This document shows, one piece after another, positions 36,584 to 51,614 of a stretch of 64,000 nucleotides of DNA. Position numbers and translations under genes: made by a program. The notes below the pieces were generated by a model. It saw only the letters and a list, made by a program, of their open reading frames with translations. It was not told the DNA's origin and did no database searches. Source of the DNA: Procambarus clarkii (Eukaryota > Arthropoda > Malacostraca > Decapoda > Cambaridae); assembly GCF_040958095.1 (NCBI RefSeq), contig NC_091158.1, positions 38,993,308-39,057,307 on the forward strand. Reading direction: 5' to 3'. The first letter of the stretch is position 1. Every line of letters starts with the position of its first letter.

Positions 36584-36782
36584 ATACTCTATACGGATGC
36601 ATACGAATAGGGGTGGTGTCTGTGAGCTGAATATCATGGCTCAAAACAGAGGTCTGGGTAGGAACTTCTCCAAACAGATTAGAATACTGGTGTAGTAACA
36701 TTCTCAACTCTCCCTGTTTAACCTCATCCAAGTGTCCCATCATCTCCTCAAAACTAGAATTACAAAAGGAATGATTAGACAA
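36584..36782 (-). pseudogene. Gmr1-like Gypsy RT, N-terminal part
   Basis: Residues LLHQYSNLFGEVPTQTSVLS and HDIQLTDTTPIRMHPYRV are the standard lead-in to a Gypsy RT. They follow the integrase C-terminus on the same strand with only ~95 bp of linker, so integrase lies upstream of RT. The frame then runs into the 3.9-kb insertion after HPYRV. Confidence 0.8.
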
Positions 36783-36877
36783 GTCATCAGATATATGGTT
36801 CTCAGGGGTGACTGTGTCCTATACCACACATGACACTGGCCTGGAGTCTTCAAAGGCTTTTAACCTATTAATATTCA

Positions 36878-38023
36878 CTACCAAAATCTTGGAAGGGTCC
36901 TGCAGACTTTTAATTTATTTGTTAACTCAGAACGTCTGTAAACAACTTCAAACGGACCTTCAAAATGATGAGCTAAAGCAGTTTCCACTCTGGACTTTAG
37001 AACAAGAACAAGATCACCTGGTTGAAAACATCTCAACCTCACCCTGAACTTCTTGTCATGGTTTTGTCTCATCTTCAACTACGACTTCTTCAAGTGCTCG
37101 CTTGCCACGTCTTGGTACTTTTTCAACTTCGACTGGATCTCACTCAAGAGACGACTTCCATCAGGGAGAGAGACGTTTCCCAACAACCTTTCACTCAGCA
37201 ATTGGATTGGGTCTCTCACTTGGTGTCCGAAAACAAATTGGAACGGGGAACAACCCAAGGAATGTTGTAAACATTTCGTGCTGCAAACAACATAAAAGGT
37301 AAGTCTTCATCCCAATTACGTCTGGAGTCTTTACCAACAGTTCATATCATCTGCTTCATAGTTTGGTGAAATCTCTCCAAGGCACCTTGACTTTGTGTAT
37401 GGTAAGCACTGGATACACGATGTTCTATTTGGTACTTCTCACAAAATCGTTTGAACTCTGCAGACCGAAAATTGCTACCGTTGTCAGTCTGGATAACTCG
37501 AGGTAGTCCAAACAAAGTACAGAATTTCGTCAAGTGATGGATAACTGTCTTTGCTCTTATGTTTCTTACTGGATAAGCTTCTGGAAACTTGGATGTGGCA
37601 CACATTAAGGTTATTAAAAATACGTGACCTGACCTTGTCCTATTCAAAGGGCCTACACAATCGATAATGATGTGGGAAAAAGGTTCACTTGGAACTACAA
37701 TTGGATGCTGGGGAGCTTTAGGTACACTCTGATTCTGTTTACCCACTATTTGACAGGTTACACACTGTCTACAATATTTACCAATATCTTTTTTTAAGAC
37801 TGGGTCAATAAAAATATTTTGATACCTGGTATAACATTCGACTAATCCCTTGGTGACCGCTTAATGGATCGTCGTGGGCAGCTGAGAGGACTTGTTCACG
37901 GTATGCTTTGGGGACCACAAGCTGGGTAACACTCTCACAGTCCTCTGAAGAGGGAGATAACTTAGTTCTCCATCGTCTCATCAGCATCTGATCTCGGTGG
38001 AAGTATCCAACATCATCTGCCAA
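36878..38023 (-). pseudogene. Gmr1-like Gypsy integrase, broken
   Basis: Zinc-binding part AHDDPLSGHQGI ... CRQCVTC (37760-37880). The catalytic core has IIDCVGPLN (Asp), IQTDNGSNFRS (Asp) and QGALERFHQT (Glu), so DDE is intact. The C-terminal region follows (FQPGDLVLVLKS, HHFEGPFEVVYRRSE), then VNINRLKAFED near 36860. Frameshifts near 37780 and at least one stop near 37075 disable it. Upstream is protease, downstream the RT start. Confidence 0.85.
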
Positions 38024-38080
38024 AGCATCCTCCTCCTTAACAGCTTCAGAAAATCAGGCATTTAAACTAGGATCACTGTG

Positions 38081-39330
38081 TTAAAGTTGGGTTAAGGTGT
38101 GGAATTTTACAACAAACTTAGGGGAAGAGGTAGTAACAGGAAGTACAACTTCTTTACTTGGCACAACTCCCTCAACTGTACTTACTTCATCCAACCTAGA
38201 CATAAAAGTGTCAACCAAGTTTATTTCCGGTTCTAACGTTGAAGGTTTTCCAGCCATCCCTCCGGTTGTTGGATTGGAAACATCACTCTGGGACTTGGTG
38301 ACTTGAGATCTGGTGATTGCACAGGCTGGATACACTTCAGGAGCTATCTCACTCGTTTCTAAGAGAACTCTACCTGGGTCATTGAACATGATGGGAAGAT
38401 GACAGTTTATCATAGAGCCGGCAATGTCATTTCCAAGAATTATATCGACACCAGGAATAGGTAAGGTATCACACACACCTACAGTACATAGTCCAGGAGT
38501 ATAGGGGGATTTAATGTATACTTGCATGAGGGGAACACGTTGCACTACTCCAACTATACCCTGTATAAGAATTACTTCGTCCAGGTCAATCATCTGGACC
38601 TTGGACAACACACTGGAAGTAATCAAAGTTAATGATGCACCAGTGTCTCTAAACATAACTACAGGAATCCACTTGTCTACAACTCCAACCATTTTTGCAT
38701 GAATCATGTAAGGGTCAAAATCAGCAAGCCACTGTGGCTCACGCTTACAAAATATCTCAGGATTATGACCTTGCCTACTTTTACTCACCACCAAGGCGTT
38801 TGGTCGTAATTCCGGATGTAACCTGAATTTATGACGAACAACATGACCTTTCTCGTGACAATAATTACATTGTTTCACATCAGTCGAACTTGTCGAAACT
38901 GATGTAGCTTTACTAAGGTTAACAGTACCCTTAGATATAACAGATGCTTGGTCTGCCCTGGCTCTAAGAACAGACTTTGCATGATAGGGACTATTAATTG
39001 ACCTTTCAGGATTTTCCTGCCTAGAAGTGAATGTTTTAGGTGCCATGTTAACATTGTTATACGGTGTCTTATAAATCGACTCATGTTCATCTGCCAACAT
39101 AGCTAACTCATGAACATCTTCGTAAGAACGTCTACCGGTGGCTAGTGCCATGGTCAGCTTTACAGGCAAACAGGACAAAAGTTCGTCAACTAGGATGAGC
39201 TGCTTAAGTGACAACAAGTCATGAATATTATTTCGGTTTAACCACCTGTCAAAAATTGACTCTTTTACTCGAGCAAAATCTGTAACTGTCTGATCAGGTG
39301 CACGCTTGAGACTTCTAAACTTTTGTCTTA
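38081..39330 (-). pseudogene. Gmr1-like Gypsy gag C-terminal part and protease
   Basis: An open 378-codon stretch (from 39217) preceded in the same frame by LNAEALRQKFRSLKRAPDQT up to a TAG at 39359. Gag residues (DELLSCLPVKLTMALATGRR) lead to a knuckle CNYCHEKGHVVRHKF in which the last zinc-binding Cys is replaced, then the protease active site VMFRDTGASLTLITS and VDIILGNDIAG. Stops at 38081 and just downstream separate it from integrase. Confidence 0.85.
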
Positions 39331-39358
39331 ATGCTTCTGCATTTAGTTCATACGCTTG

Positions 39359-40100
39359 CTAGATTCTCTTTTTTACTGTGAGGTAATGAAAGCTGTTTTC
39401 GAAAGGGAGCGAAGCGAAAGTCTCTTGTGCCTTCCCACACCACTGACCTTGCATAATGGTCACCCAAGAATCTTCTGGCCATTTTAAACTAGTAGCTAGC
39501 TTGGAAAAGTGTAAGAAAAACAATTCAGGGTTCTTCTCATTAAATTTGGATAAATCAAACCCTTTCGGGATGCAAAGTCCTCTACTGTGGCTACTTATAC
39601 TAGAACTTCCCTTAGAGCCCTTACTACTGGCAGCGGCTGAAGCTTCTAACTTTTTCTCCTTAAGCCTAATCTGCGCCTCAGCCATCCGCTGTTTAATTCT
39701 GTCTCTAACTCTGCTTAGTTTCCTTTTCTCTTTGTTTAGTTTCTTCTTCTCTTTGTTTAGTTTCTTCTTCTTTTTGTTTAGTTTCTTCTTCTTTTTGTTT
39801 AGTTTTTTCTATACACTTAAACCTTTCAAACTCAACTTGCTTTAGTTGAAGTTCTAATTCCTGCCTTCTTAGTCTGGCAGTACTCTCAAACTCATCAGGG
39901 TATTCTTCTAATACCTCATCACCTAATAAGCCATCTTCTACTAGATGCAGAAAAATAATTCTCAGTATCTTAGCTTTTGTCATTCTTAGTGCTACTTCTA
40001 ACTCTAGGGTTTTTTCCATACAAATCAACACTGATTTTGTCAAGGTCTTAATCCTATCTACTGATGGATTTTTCAAAATTTCTTTTACTAATTGCTCCAT
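39359..40100 (-). pseudogene. Gmr1-like Gypsy gag N-terminal part, frameshifted
   Basis: Starts at MEQLVKEILKNPSVDRI (40100), continues through a Glu/Lys-rich coiled coil with repeated KQKEEET units (39720-39830), a frameshift near 39710, then FDLSKFNEKNPELFFLHFSK (capsid-like lead-in) to the TAG at 39359. It resembles the gag of the 25.7-kb element in plan (helical N-terminus, charged coiled coil, capsid) but not in sequence. Confidence 0.75.
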
Positions 40101-40483
40101 AATAATTAATTATTTAGACACTTTCAGAAAAAAAATATTATACCACAATAAGAATATACCCGATTAGCATATGCCCCAATCTGCAACAAGGATATACACT
40201 TACCTCTGTCGTGCAGCGTTGCAAGTGCAGTAAGAACTGGGTTCACATAGGACTGTAAGCTGAATCATATGCAGTAACACAAGTCATCAAAGCGTCTTCA
40301 AGGAAATGATACCGCAACATTCACTTCAAATAGGCACAACAAGCTAGAAAATAATCATGGATCAGTTCTACTGTGTCATATATTATTATTAATCTTCAAC
40401 ACTAGGATTACAACAATAATTGTCCTGGAAACACAGGAGTTACTTCATAAAGAACCTGAAACAACAGGAGTTAGCTGATTGAC

Positions 40484-40503
40484 GATCACGGACTAGGCCC
40501 CCA
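40484..40503 (-). promoter_or_regulatory. putative primer-binding site (tRNA-Pro-like)
   Basis: Minus strand TGGGGGCCTAGTCCGTGAT, close to the tRNA-Pro-type primer site of many LTR elements (two to three differences). It lies ~385 bp upstream of the gag start, on the correct strand. Confidence 0.6.
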
Positions 40504-40513
40504 CTTATCTCTA

Positions 40514-41806
40514 TGTCATGGTCGGGGAGATATAACCTTCCTATACATATCTTAAGGTAGTAACTTTCAGCATCACTGGAACACATAGCCTGGCCACATA
40601 TCACTCAAGGTTCTTCAAGGTATCACTCAAGTAAAAAGCTAGCAACAAATATTCCAGTTTACTGGCATTAAGAACCTTCCACAACAGTGAGAACTAAAAG
40701 CACTCTTCTAATTTCACACACATATCACCAATACTCTATATCCAGCTTCTCAACAACTGGGCATGGTACATCTAATACAGGTCTGCAAACTGCATCAATC
40801 AACACTAGCTGACACCAGGAACTTTACCTAACACAGTGGAACACTAGTGCCAATATGCTGCTAATACCAACAAGGATGGTGGTGTGTCAACCAATAACAC
40901 ATGAGATAAGAGGAATAATATCACATACAGCACCTTGGCATTTCACAAGTTCCTCAAAATATATCACCTCACTAAGACACATAATTATCACCTACCACCT
41001 GGTATACATAATGGACAACAGTAGAAAATGACCCATATAAATACATACAGTTACATGATTAACATCTCGCAGGCACAATACCCCAATATAAGGTCACAAA
41101 TCACGGACAAAACCCTAACACGTCCGCTCGCCTGAGGAGATCAAAGAACAGTGACGTCTTGAGGCAAGCTTGCCAAGAGGCTACACTGTTACCAACTTCA
41201 AATAGTCAGCTGACCTTCAACTCTCAAATCTCTCTAACTCATTTACAATATGAACTCATTCAGGAACTTCTAATTCGCTACACAACAACTTAAAGAGTAT
41301 AAAGCACAACCTTACATAATGCTATATAATAGTAATTCGATACATTAAAGAAATTATCATGAAATACAAAATAAGTACACAAAGAATTAGCATGGATACG
41401 AGATGGCAACACTGGCAGAGTCGGTACTTCACTGGGGAGAGGGGAAGGGGGGGGGGGCGGTTAGGGAGGATTCAACGACATCCGGAACGATTATACATAC
41501 GCATACAAAGATAATAAATATATTGAATATATACAACATGCGTATCATAAGATTGTCTAAGTGAAAAACAGTTCACAGTGCCATAATTTCATATAATGTC
41601 AGGACAAATGGGTAATGCAAGGTGCAACACTAATATGGAATCTTCTCAGTATACATGTGATGAATACATATGGAAACTAAATATATACACTCCTTAACAT
41701 GGTCCACTTAATGATACCTATATAGCATGGATGTAGCATTACTTACAATAAACATTCAAGAATGTTTCTTCAAATCTATGACATTAGGCTACTGCTATAA
41801 CAAACA

Positions 41807-41810
<4 letters not shown>
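40514..41810 (-). repeat. possible 5' LTR / leader region of Gmr1-like element
   Basis: Sequence upstream of the primer site, on the minus strand ending near CCATGACA. No second copy exists in the window, so LTR limits cannot be fixed. Contains a G-rich run at 41440-41462 and no coding frame. It is cut off by (TA)n at 41811. Confidence 0.4.

Positions 41811-41838
<28 letters not shown>
41811..41838. repeat. (TA)n tract
   Basis: Short TA run left of MITE copy 4. Confidence 0.95.
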
Positions 41839-41841
<3 letters not shown>

Positions 41842-42224
41842 GTACCTAGTAGCCAGAACGCACTTCTCAGCCTACTATGCAAGGCCCGATTTGCCTAATA
41901 AGCCAAGTTTTCCTGAATTAATATATTTTCTCTAATTTTTTTCTTATGAAATGATAAAGCTACCCATTTCATTATGTATGAGGTCAATATTTTTTTATTG
42001 GAGTTAAAATTAACGTAGATATATGACCGAACCTAACCAACCCTACCTAACCTAACCTAACCTATCTTTATAGGTTAGGTTAGGTTAGGTAGCCGAAAAA
42101 GTTAGGTTAGGTTAGGTTAGGTAGGTTAGGTAGTCGAAAAACAAATAATTCATGAAAACTTGGCTTATTAGGCAAATCAGGCCTTGCATAGTAGGCTGAG
42201 AAGTGAGTTCTGGCTACTAGGTAC

Positions 42225-42227
<3 letters not shown>
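41839..42227 (-). mobile_element. foldback MITE, copy 4 (reverse)
   Basis: 389 bp with ~80-bp terminal inverted repeats. The non-palindromic stretch (TTATTGGAGTTAAAATTAACG, here in part) is in reverse orientation relative to copies 3, 5 and 6. (TA)n on both sides. Confidence 0.92.

Positions 42228-42315
<88 letters not shown>
42228..42315. repeat. (TA)n tract
   Basis: TA run between MITE copies 4 and 5. Confidence 0.98.
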
Positions 42316-42318
<3 letters not shown>

Positions 42319-42701
42319 GTACCTAGTAGCCAGAAGTCACTTCTGAGCCTACTATGCAAGGCCCGATTTGCCTAATAAGCCAAGTTTCCATGAATTAATT
42401 GCTTTTCGACTACCTAACCTACCTAACCTAACCTAACCTAACTTTTTCGGCTACCTAACCTAACCTAACCTATAAAGATAGGTTAGGTTAGGTTAGGTAG
42501 GGTTGGTTAGGTTCGGTCATATATCTACGTTAATTTTAACTCCAATAAAAAAAAAATGACCTCTTACATAATGAAATGGGTTGCTTTATCATTTCATAAG
42601 AAAAAAATTAGAGAAAATATATTAATTCATGAAAACTTGGGTAATTAGGCAAATCGGGCCTTGCATTGTAGGCTGAAAAGTGAGTTCTGGCTACTAGGTA
42701 C

Positions 42702-42704
<3 letters not shown>
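42316..42704 (+). mobile_element. foldback MITE, copy 5
   Basis: 389 bp, plus orientation, same terminal repeats and inner CCTAA/TTAGG hairpin (42415-42500). Confidence 0.92.

Positions 42705-42784
<80 letters not shown>
42705..42784. repeat. (TA)n tract
   Basis: TA run between MITE copies 5 and 6. Confidence 0.98.
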
Positions 42785-42787
<3 letters not shown>

Positions 42788-43171
42788 GTACCTAGTAGCC
42801 AGAACGTACTTCTGAGCCTACTATGCAAGGCCCGATTTGCCTAATAAGCCAAGTTTTCATGAATTAATTGTTTTTCGACTACCTAACCTACCTAACCTAA
42901 CCTAACCTAACTTTTTCGGCTACCTAACCTAACCTAACCTATAAAGATAGGTTAGGTTAGGTTAGGTAGGGTTGGTTAGGTTCGGTCATATATCTACGTT
43001 AATTTTAACTCCAATAAAAAAAAGTTTACCTCATACATAATGAAATGGGTAGCTTTATCATTTCATAAGAAAAAAAATGAGAGAAAATATATTAATTCAG
43101 GAAAACTTGGCTTATTAGGCAAATCGGGCCTTGCATAGTAGGCTGAGAAGTGCGTTCTGGCTACTAGGTAC

Positions 43172-43174
<3 letters not shown>
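42785..43174 (+). mobile_element. foldback MITE, copy 6
   Basis: 390 bp, plus orientation, complete terminal repeats, (TA)n both sides. Confidence 0.92.

Positions 43175-43230
<56 letters not shown>
43175..43230. repeat. (TA)n tract at LINE breakpoint
   Basis: TA run that joins MITE copy 6 directly to the 3' broken edge of the RLE-type LINE fragment. Confidence 0.98.
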
Positions 43231-44909
<1,679 letters not shown>

Positions 44910-46929
44910 CAACTTTAGAACACTTTCCCACCAGGAGACTCGAACCCTAGCCAGCACAGAAGCCTTCCAGCAACTGGCATAACAGGTATGCCTTAACCCT
45001 CTCCACCACCTGCTCAGACCCTTAAAAGAGATGGTAATTTCGGAGTATTTAAATACCACAAAGATCACCACCTCCCAAGAGCACTAGAGCAAGTGAGGGG
45101 TCATTTAGACGTTAATTTCATCAAGTCCCTGTTAATATGGGAAGACACAGTGTCTATGCTTAAGGCACAACTCTCCTAAACACGAGAGTCAAGTATACAA
45201 CTTTAGAACACTTTCCCACCAGGAGACTCGAACCCTAGCCAGCACAGAAGCCTTCCAGCAACTGGCATAACAGGTACGCCTTAACCCTCTCCACCACCTG
45301 CTCAGACCCTTAAAAGAGATGGTAATTTCGGAGTATTTAAATACCACAAAGATCACCACCTCCCAAGAGCACTAGAGCAAGTGAGGGGTCATTTAGACGT
45401 TAATTTCATCAAGTCCCTGTTAATATGGGAAGACACAGTGTCTATGCTTAAGGCACAACTCTCCTAAACACGAGAGTCAAGTATACAACTTTAGAACACT
45501 TTCCCACTGTGTCTTCCCATATTAACAGGGACTTGATGAAATTAACGTCTAAATGACCCCTCACTTGCTCTAGTGCTCTTGGGAGGTGGTGATCTTTGTG
45601 GTATTTAAATACTCCGAAATTACCATCTCTTTTAAGGGTCTGAGCAGGTGGTGGAGAGGGTTAAGGCGTACCTGTTATGCCAGTTGCTGGAAGGCTTCTG
45701 TGCTGGCTAGGGTTCGAGTCTCCTGGTGGGAAAGTGTTCTAAAGTTGTATACTTGACTCTCGTGTTTAGGAGAGTTGTGCCTTAAGCATAGACACTGTGT
45801 CTTCCCATATTAACAGGGACTTGATGAAATTAACGTCTAAATGACCCCTCACTTGCTCTAGTGCTCTTGGGAGGTGGTGATCTTTGTGGTATTTAAATAC
45901 TCCGAAATTACCATCTCTTTTAAGGGTCTGAGCAGGTGGTGGAGAGGGTTAAGGCGTACCTGTTATGCCAGTTGCTGGAAGGCTTCTGTGCTGGCTAGGG
46001 TTCGAGTCTCCTGGTGGGAAAGTGTTCTAAAGTTGTATACTTGACTCTCGTGTTTAGGAGAGTTGTGCCTTAAGCATAGACACTGTGTCTTCCCATATTA
46101 ACAGGGACTTGATGAAATTAACGTCTAAATGACCCCTCACTTGCTCTAGTGCTCTTGGGAGGTGGTGATCTTTGTGGTATTTAAATACTCCGAAATTACC
46201 ATCTCTTTTAAGGGTCTGAGCAGGTGGTGGAGAGGGTTAAGGCGTACCTGTTATGCCAGTTGCTGGAAGGCTTCTGTGCTGGCTAGGGTTCGAGTCTCCT
46301 GGTGGGAAAGTGTTCTAAAGTTGTATACTTGACTCTCGTGTTTAGGAGAGTTGTGCCTTAAGCATAGACACTGTGTCTTCCCATATTAACAGGGACTTGA
46401 TGAAATTAACGTCTAAATGACCCCTCACTTGCTCTAGTGCTCTTGGGAGGTGGTGATCTTTGTGGTATTTAAATACTCCGAAATTACCATCTCTTTTAAG
46501 GGTCTGAGCAGGTGGTGGAGAGGGTTAAGGCGTACCTGTTATGCCAGTTGCTGGAAGGCTTCTGTGCTGGCTAGGGTTCGAGTCTCCTGGTGGGAAAGTG
46601 TTCTAAAGTTGTATACTTGACTCTCGTGTTTAGGAGAGTTGTGCCTTAAGCATAGACACTGTGTCTTCCCATATTAACAGGGACTTGATGAAATTAACGT
46701 CTAAATGACCCCTCACTTGCTCTAGTGCTCTTGGGAGGTGGTGATCTTTGTGGTATTTAAATACTCCGAAATTACCATCTATTTTAAGGGTCTGAGCAGG
46801 TGGTGGAGAGGGTTAAGGCGTACCTGTTATGCCAGTTGCTGGAAGGCTTCTGTGCTGGCTAGGGTTCGAGTCTCCTGGTGGGAAAGTGTTCTAAAGTTGT
46901 ATACTTGACTCTCGTGTTTAGGAGAGTTG

Positions 46930-46933
<4 letters not shown>
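44910..46933. repeat. 288-bp tRNA-headed satellite with inverted left arm
   Basis: Direct units start at 45511, 45799, 46087, 46375 and 46663 by the word GTCTTCCCAT: period 288 bp, almost invariant. The first ~2 units (44910-45506) are in the opposite orientation; arms meet at 45438/45507 with a 68-bp spacer. Each unit has an exact A-box TGGTGGAGAGG and B-box-like GGTTCGAGTCTCC, so the unit is tRNA-derived (type II-like spacing). Both outer edges are (TA)n, and the unit itself contains GTATAC near the left edge. Unrelated in sequence to the 260-bp array except for the tRNA-like boxes. Confidence 0.95.

Positions 46934-46999
<66 letters not shown>
46934..46999. repeat. (TA)n tract
   Basis: TA run cutting the last 288-bp unit after GAGTTGTGCC. 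Confidence 0.98.
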
Positions 47000-47002
<3 letters not shown>

Positions 47003-47386
47003 GTACCTAGTAGCCAGAACTCTCTTCTCAGCCTACTATTCAAGGCCCGATTTGCCTAATAAGCCAAGTTTTCCTGAATTAATATATTTACTATAGTTTT
47101 TTTCTTATGAAATGATAAAGCAACCCTTTTCTCTATGTATGAGGTCAATTTTTTTTTATTGGAGTTAAAATTAACGTAGATATATGACCGAACCTAACCA
47201 ACCCTACCTAACCTAACCTAACCTATATTTATAGGTAAGGTTAGGTTAGGTAGCCAAAAAAAGCTAGGTTAGGTTAGGTTAGGTAGGTTAGGTAGACGAA
47301 AAAACATTAATTCATGAAAACTTGGCTTATTAGGCAAATCGGGCCTTGAATAGTAGGCTGAGAAGTGCGTTCTGGCTATTAGGTAC

Positions 47387-47389
<3 letters not shown>
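47000..47389 (-). mobile_element. foldback MITE, copy 7 (reverse)
   Basis: 390 bp, reverse orientation, more diverged than the others (TCTCTTCTCAGCC in the left terminus). Confidence 0.9.

Positions 47390-47419
<30 letters not shown>
47390..47419. repeat. (TA)n tract
   Basis: Short TA run separating two oppositely oriented MITE copies. Confidence 0.97.
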
Positions 47420-47903
<484 letters not shown>

Positions 47904-48130
47904 TCCACAATTAAATGCCATACAACTTTGATACAGAATTAATATAGACTTGGAAATGTATAACACACAGTGACAATACATAAAATAAGATTAATATATG
48001 GTAACATGAGATTACATCATATACACAATATTCGTGATACGAGGCTATCAACCAAGATATCACTATAGTTTGAGCACACTCATACACCAATCTCAGTATA
48101 ATCATACTGGTGTATGCATGGTCATAAGAG

Positions 48131-48735
48131 TTGCCATGTCCAGAGGCTTAGCTCTCCATGTATCTGGTCCTCCATGTGGGTGTCTGTTCTCCCAATCTGT
48201 TCTTCCCGTGGTTGATGTCTCTTATGATTAGTAGTCTGGATCCGTTCCTGCTAGCCACAGAAGCTGCTCTCTTTATTATATTGATGGTGGCCATGTCGTT
48301 TCTATCATATTCCTGTCTGGGTCTTCTGTCGTTCGGTGGGGGGTTATATATGACTGCTACTATATTTTTCTGTCCTCCAGTTGCTATGGTGCCTGATATG
48401 TAGTCACTGAAACCTTCACAGTTCTGATTTACCACCTCTTCAAAACTCCAACCCTTTCTTATCAGCAAAGCTACACCATCTTCTCCTCCTCCTTCTCTCT
48501 CTCTTTCCTCACTACATTGTAGTCCTATGGAAACACTGCATTTGTTATGGTTTTCGTTAGCTTTGTTTCTGTGAGTGCTATTATGTCTGGGTTTTCTTCT
48601 TGTGAAGAAAATTCTCTGAATTCACTTGTTTTATTTGTAATCCCATCAGTGTTAATGTAAATTGCCTTGAAGCTCACTTTCTTCTGTTCACTTTCTTGTC
48701 CCCTTCTTGGCGAGCGTTCTGCTGGTGGGGAAAGC
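48131..48735 (-). pseudogene. LINE endonuclease-domain remnant
   Basis: Minus strand: FKAIYINTDGITNK (~48650-48680), PDIIALTETKL (~48580, catalytic Glu), GTIATGGQKNIVAVIYNPPP (~48380) and RLLIIRDINHGK (~48230, corresponds to GDxN with Gly to Arg). Stops and frame breaks between 48470 and 48560 kill the frame. Nothing of RT remains. Related in plan to the AP endonuclease of the LINE at 13.6 kb but a different family. Confidence 0.8.
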
Positions 48736-49110
48736 TTTTCCCTGGGTGAGAAGATCTGTGAGGTGGTTTGCAGGGTCTAATAGGATTTTGGGGTGGGTGT
48801 GGGGGTTCAAGGGAAGTGGGGACAGGTAGGGTGTAGGGTAAGGAGATAGTGGGGACATGTAGGATACGGGGTGAGGGAAGAGGAGGGTATGGGATGAGAG
48901 GGGGAAAAGGCGGGAGGGGGAACATGGTGGGAATAGGGAAGGGGTGACAGGGTCGGAATTAGATGGTGGGGGGAGCATTAAGGTGGGGGGCAGGTAGGGT
49001 GAGAGGATGGGAGGGTTTCTATGCAGAGGGGGGTGGTGGTGTTGCCCTCTCCCCTGTTGTTCCTGGGATGCTGGTTGTGGGTTACCCTCTTGTCTCTGCC
49101 CAGCAAACAC
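48736..49110 (-). pseudogene. Pro-rich stretch, possible LINE ORF1 end
   Basis: A minus-strand frame rich in Pro, His and Ser (LPPTLMLPPPSNSDPVTPSL) sits directly 5' of the endonuclease remnant, where the end of ORF1 would be. Assignment rests on position and composition only. Confidence 0.35.
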
Positions 49111-50280
49111 AAATCATCTACACAACGTTCGCCTATCTCTTCCCATAGGTGTGGGAATGATTTGCATTGAGAATGGTGCAGGAGAGCCTTTGAGAAACTT
49201 TTACTCAAAAAATCCAAACACAAAGGTTTAATTATAAATTGTTTTTCTACAATTATTTTCTTCCAAATGTAAAGCAAATAGTTTTTACATGTTTAAATAT
49301 AAAATTTATGGTGTTTTTTTGTAAAATTCATTAATAAATTGTGAATGATATATATTGGCTGAGTGAAACCTTTAAAATCCATTTAGTTATAATTTGAACA
49401 GAAAAAAGTAGTTTTCCAAATTTTCTAAAAATCGCTCTTTTTAACACAATTTGACTCCTTATGCATTCCACTAAACACTATATCATGTTTAAATATATAA
49501 TTTATGTATTATTCCCTAAAATAATTTATATAAATTATATAAGTTGCTGGAAAGTGGTGTTAAAGATTCTGAAAACTTTTTGTTGTGTTATAATTGGAAT
49601 GTTCTTATTAACTATGTCTCAAGTTCACAGTTTATCAAACAAGAATATTAAAACTCTTAAAATCTTATATGTTATCTTGCTGGTGCAAAATGGGGTGAAT
49701 CTTTAGGAACAGCTATAGTATCTATATATCACAAATGGTGTTTTCCCTAACTCAAACAATGTAGGGTTTATTATTCTACACATATTTCTAATGACTCTTA
49801 GATGTTTACATTCTCTGAAGTATAATTGTGAAGGCTGTGTCCATCACTCTCAACACAGATTCTTAAACTCCTCTCTGCAGGTTCAACTATATAATTAGTT
49901 TCCATTTTGAATCTCCATGGACATTTGTATCCAAAATGAAACCAATGTGGTTTCCTTCAGCGCCTTCAGCCAGCACATTTGCTCATTCATTTCCACAGAT
50001 TCCAACATGGTAGGGGATTTACAGAAATTTGTATATTCATATTGTTATATATTAAAAATATGAATGCAGTTCAATATGATAAGACAAATACATGAGTTTA
50101 TGATAAATTCGTTTTCTGTGATATACCATTGATATGCTCTTATTTTCTTTAAACGGCAGACTAAACTAAAGTGCTCACATCAACAGATTTGATGTATAAA
50201 TGGTCAACGCTCAACAGAGTTAGTATAAATGTATTAGTATAAATCTTACTTGTCTCATTGTTAATTCACATTCAATGTCA
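49111..50280. other. AT-rich stretch, no feature seen
   Basis: No domain-bearing frame; longest frame 81 codons (49461-49706), AT-rich and uninformative. Confidence 0.5.
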
Positions 50281-50516
50281 ACTTGTGGTTTTGATGTGGC
50301 ACGTTTGGCCAAGACACCCCACCCCATTATGCACCCCATACCCATCTTGTGGGCGGTTGTGGAAAGGGTTACAGAGGCACATAATGGGCTCAGGGACTGA
50401 ACCCCACAATTCATTTAGCTAAGCAAGTTACAATCTTGATGAACTAGTTACAAAATTCAATATAAGTCATCACATCAACAATGGGTTCGAGATCGACCTC
50501 AAGTACAGGTTCTAAA
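50281..50516 (-). pseudogene. LINE 3' UTR fragment, left of piggyBac insertion
   Basis: Shares ~120 bp with 54180-54310 (TTAGCTAAGC, GGGACTGAACCCCACA, AATGGGTTCGAGATC). Probably the 3' continuation of the LINE remnant at 52726-53195, from which it is separated by the TTAA-bounded element. Confidence 0.5.
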
Positions 50517-50810
50517 TTAACACTTTCCTGGATTTTCGACTTGGAATTACGGGCGTTTTCCCTAACCGCTTGTCGGATCACGACGTAAATTTACGGTGCG
50601 GTTTAAAATATTTGTAAAAAATCCAGTTTAAATCCGATTTACTTGGGGTTTGTTTCAAACTCCGCGCCATGAAATTCCTGTTCTCTCGGGTAGGCCGCAA
50701 GTCACGTCGGCCTACTGGGTCACGTGACAGGCCCATTGTTTTGTTGTCACGTGGAGCAATCGGATCTCTCTCCCCTCGGCCTCCCCTCGGCTCTCCCCTC
50801 GCCCAACCTA

Positions 50811-51614
<804 letters not shown>

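Noticed and set aside
45640..45735. Functional tRNA genes in the satellites and SINEs
   Set aside because: A and B boxes are present but acceptor stems do not pair convincingly and no clear anticodon loop is seen. Better read as tRNA-derived repeats.
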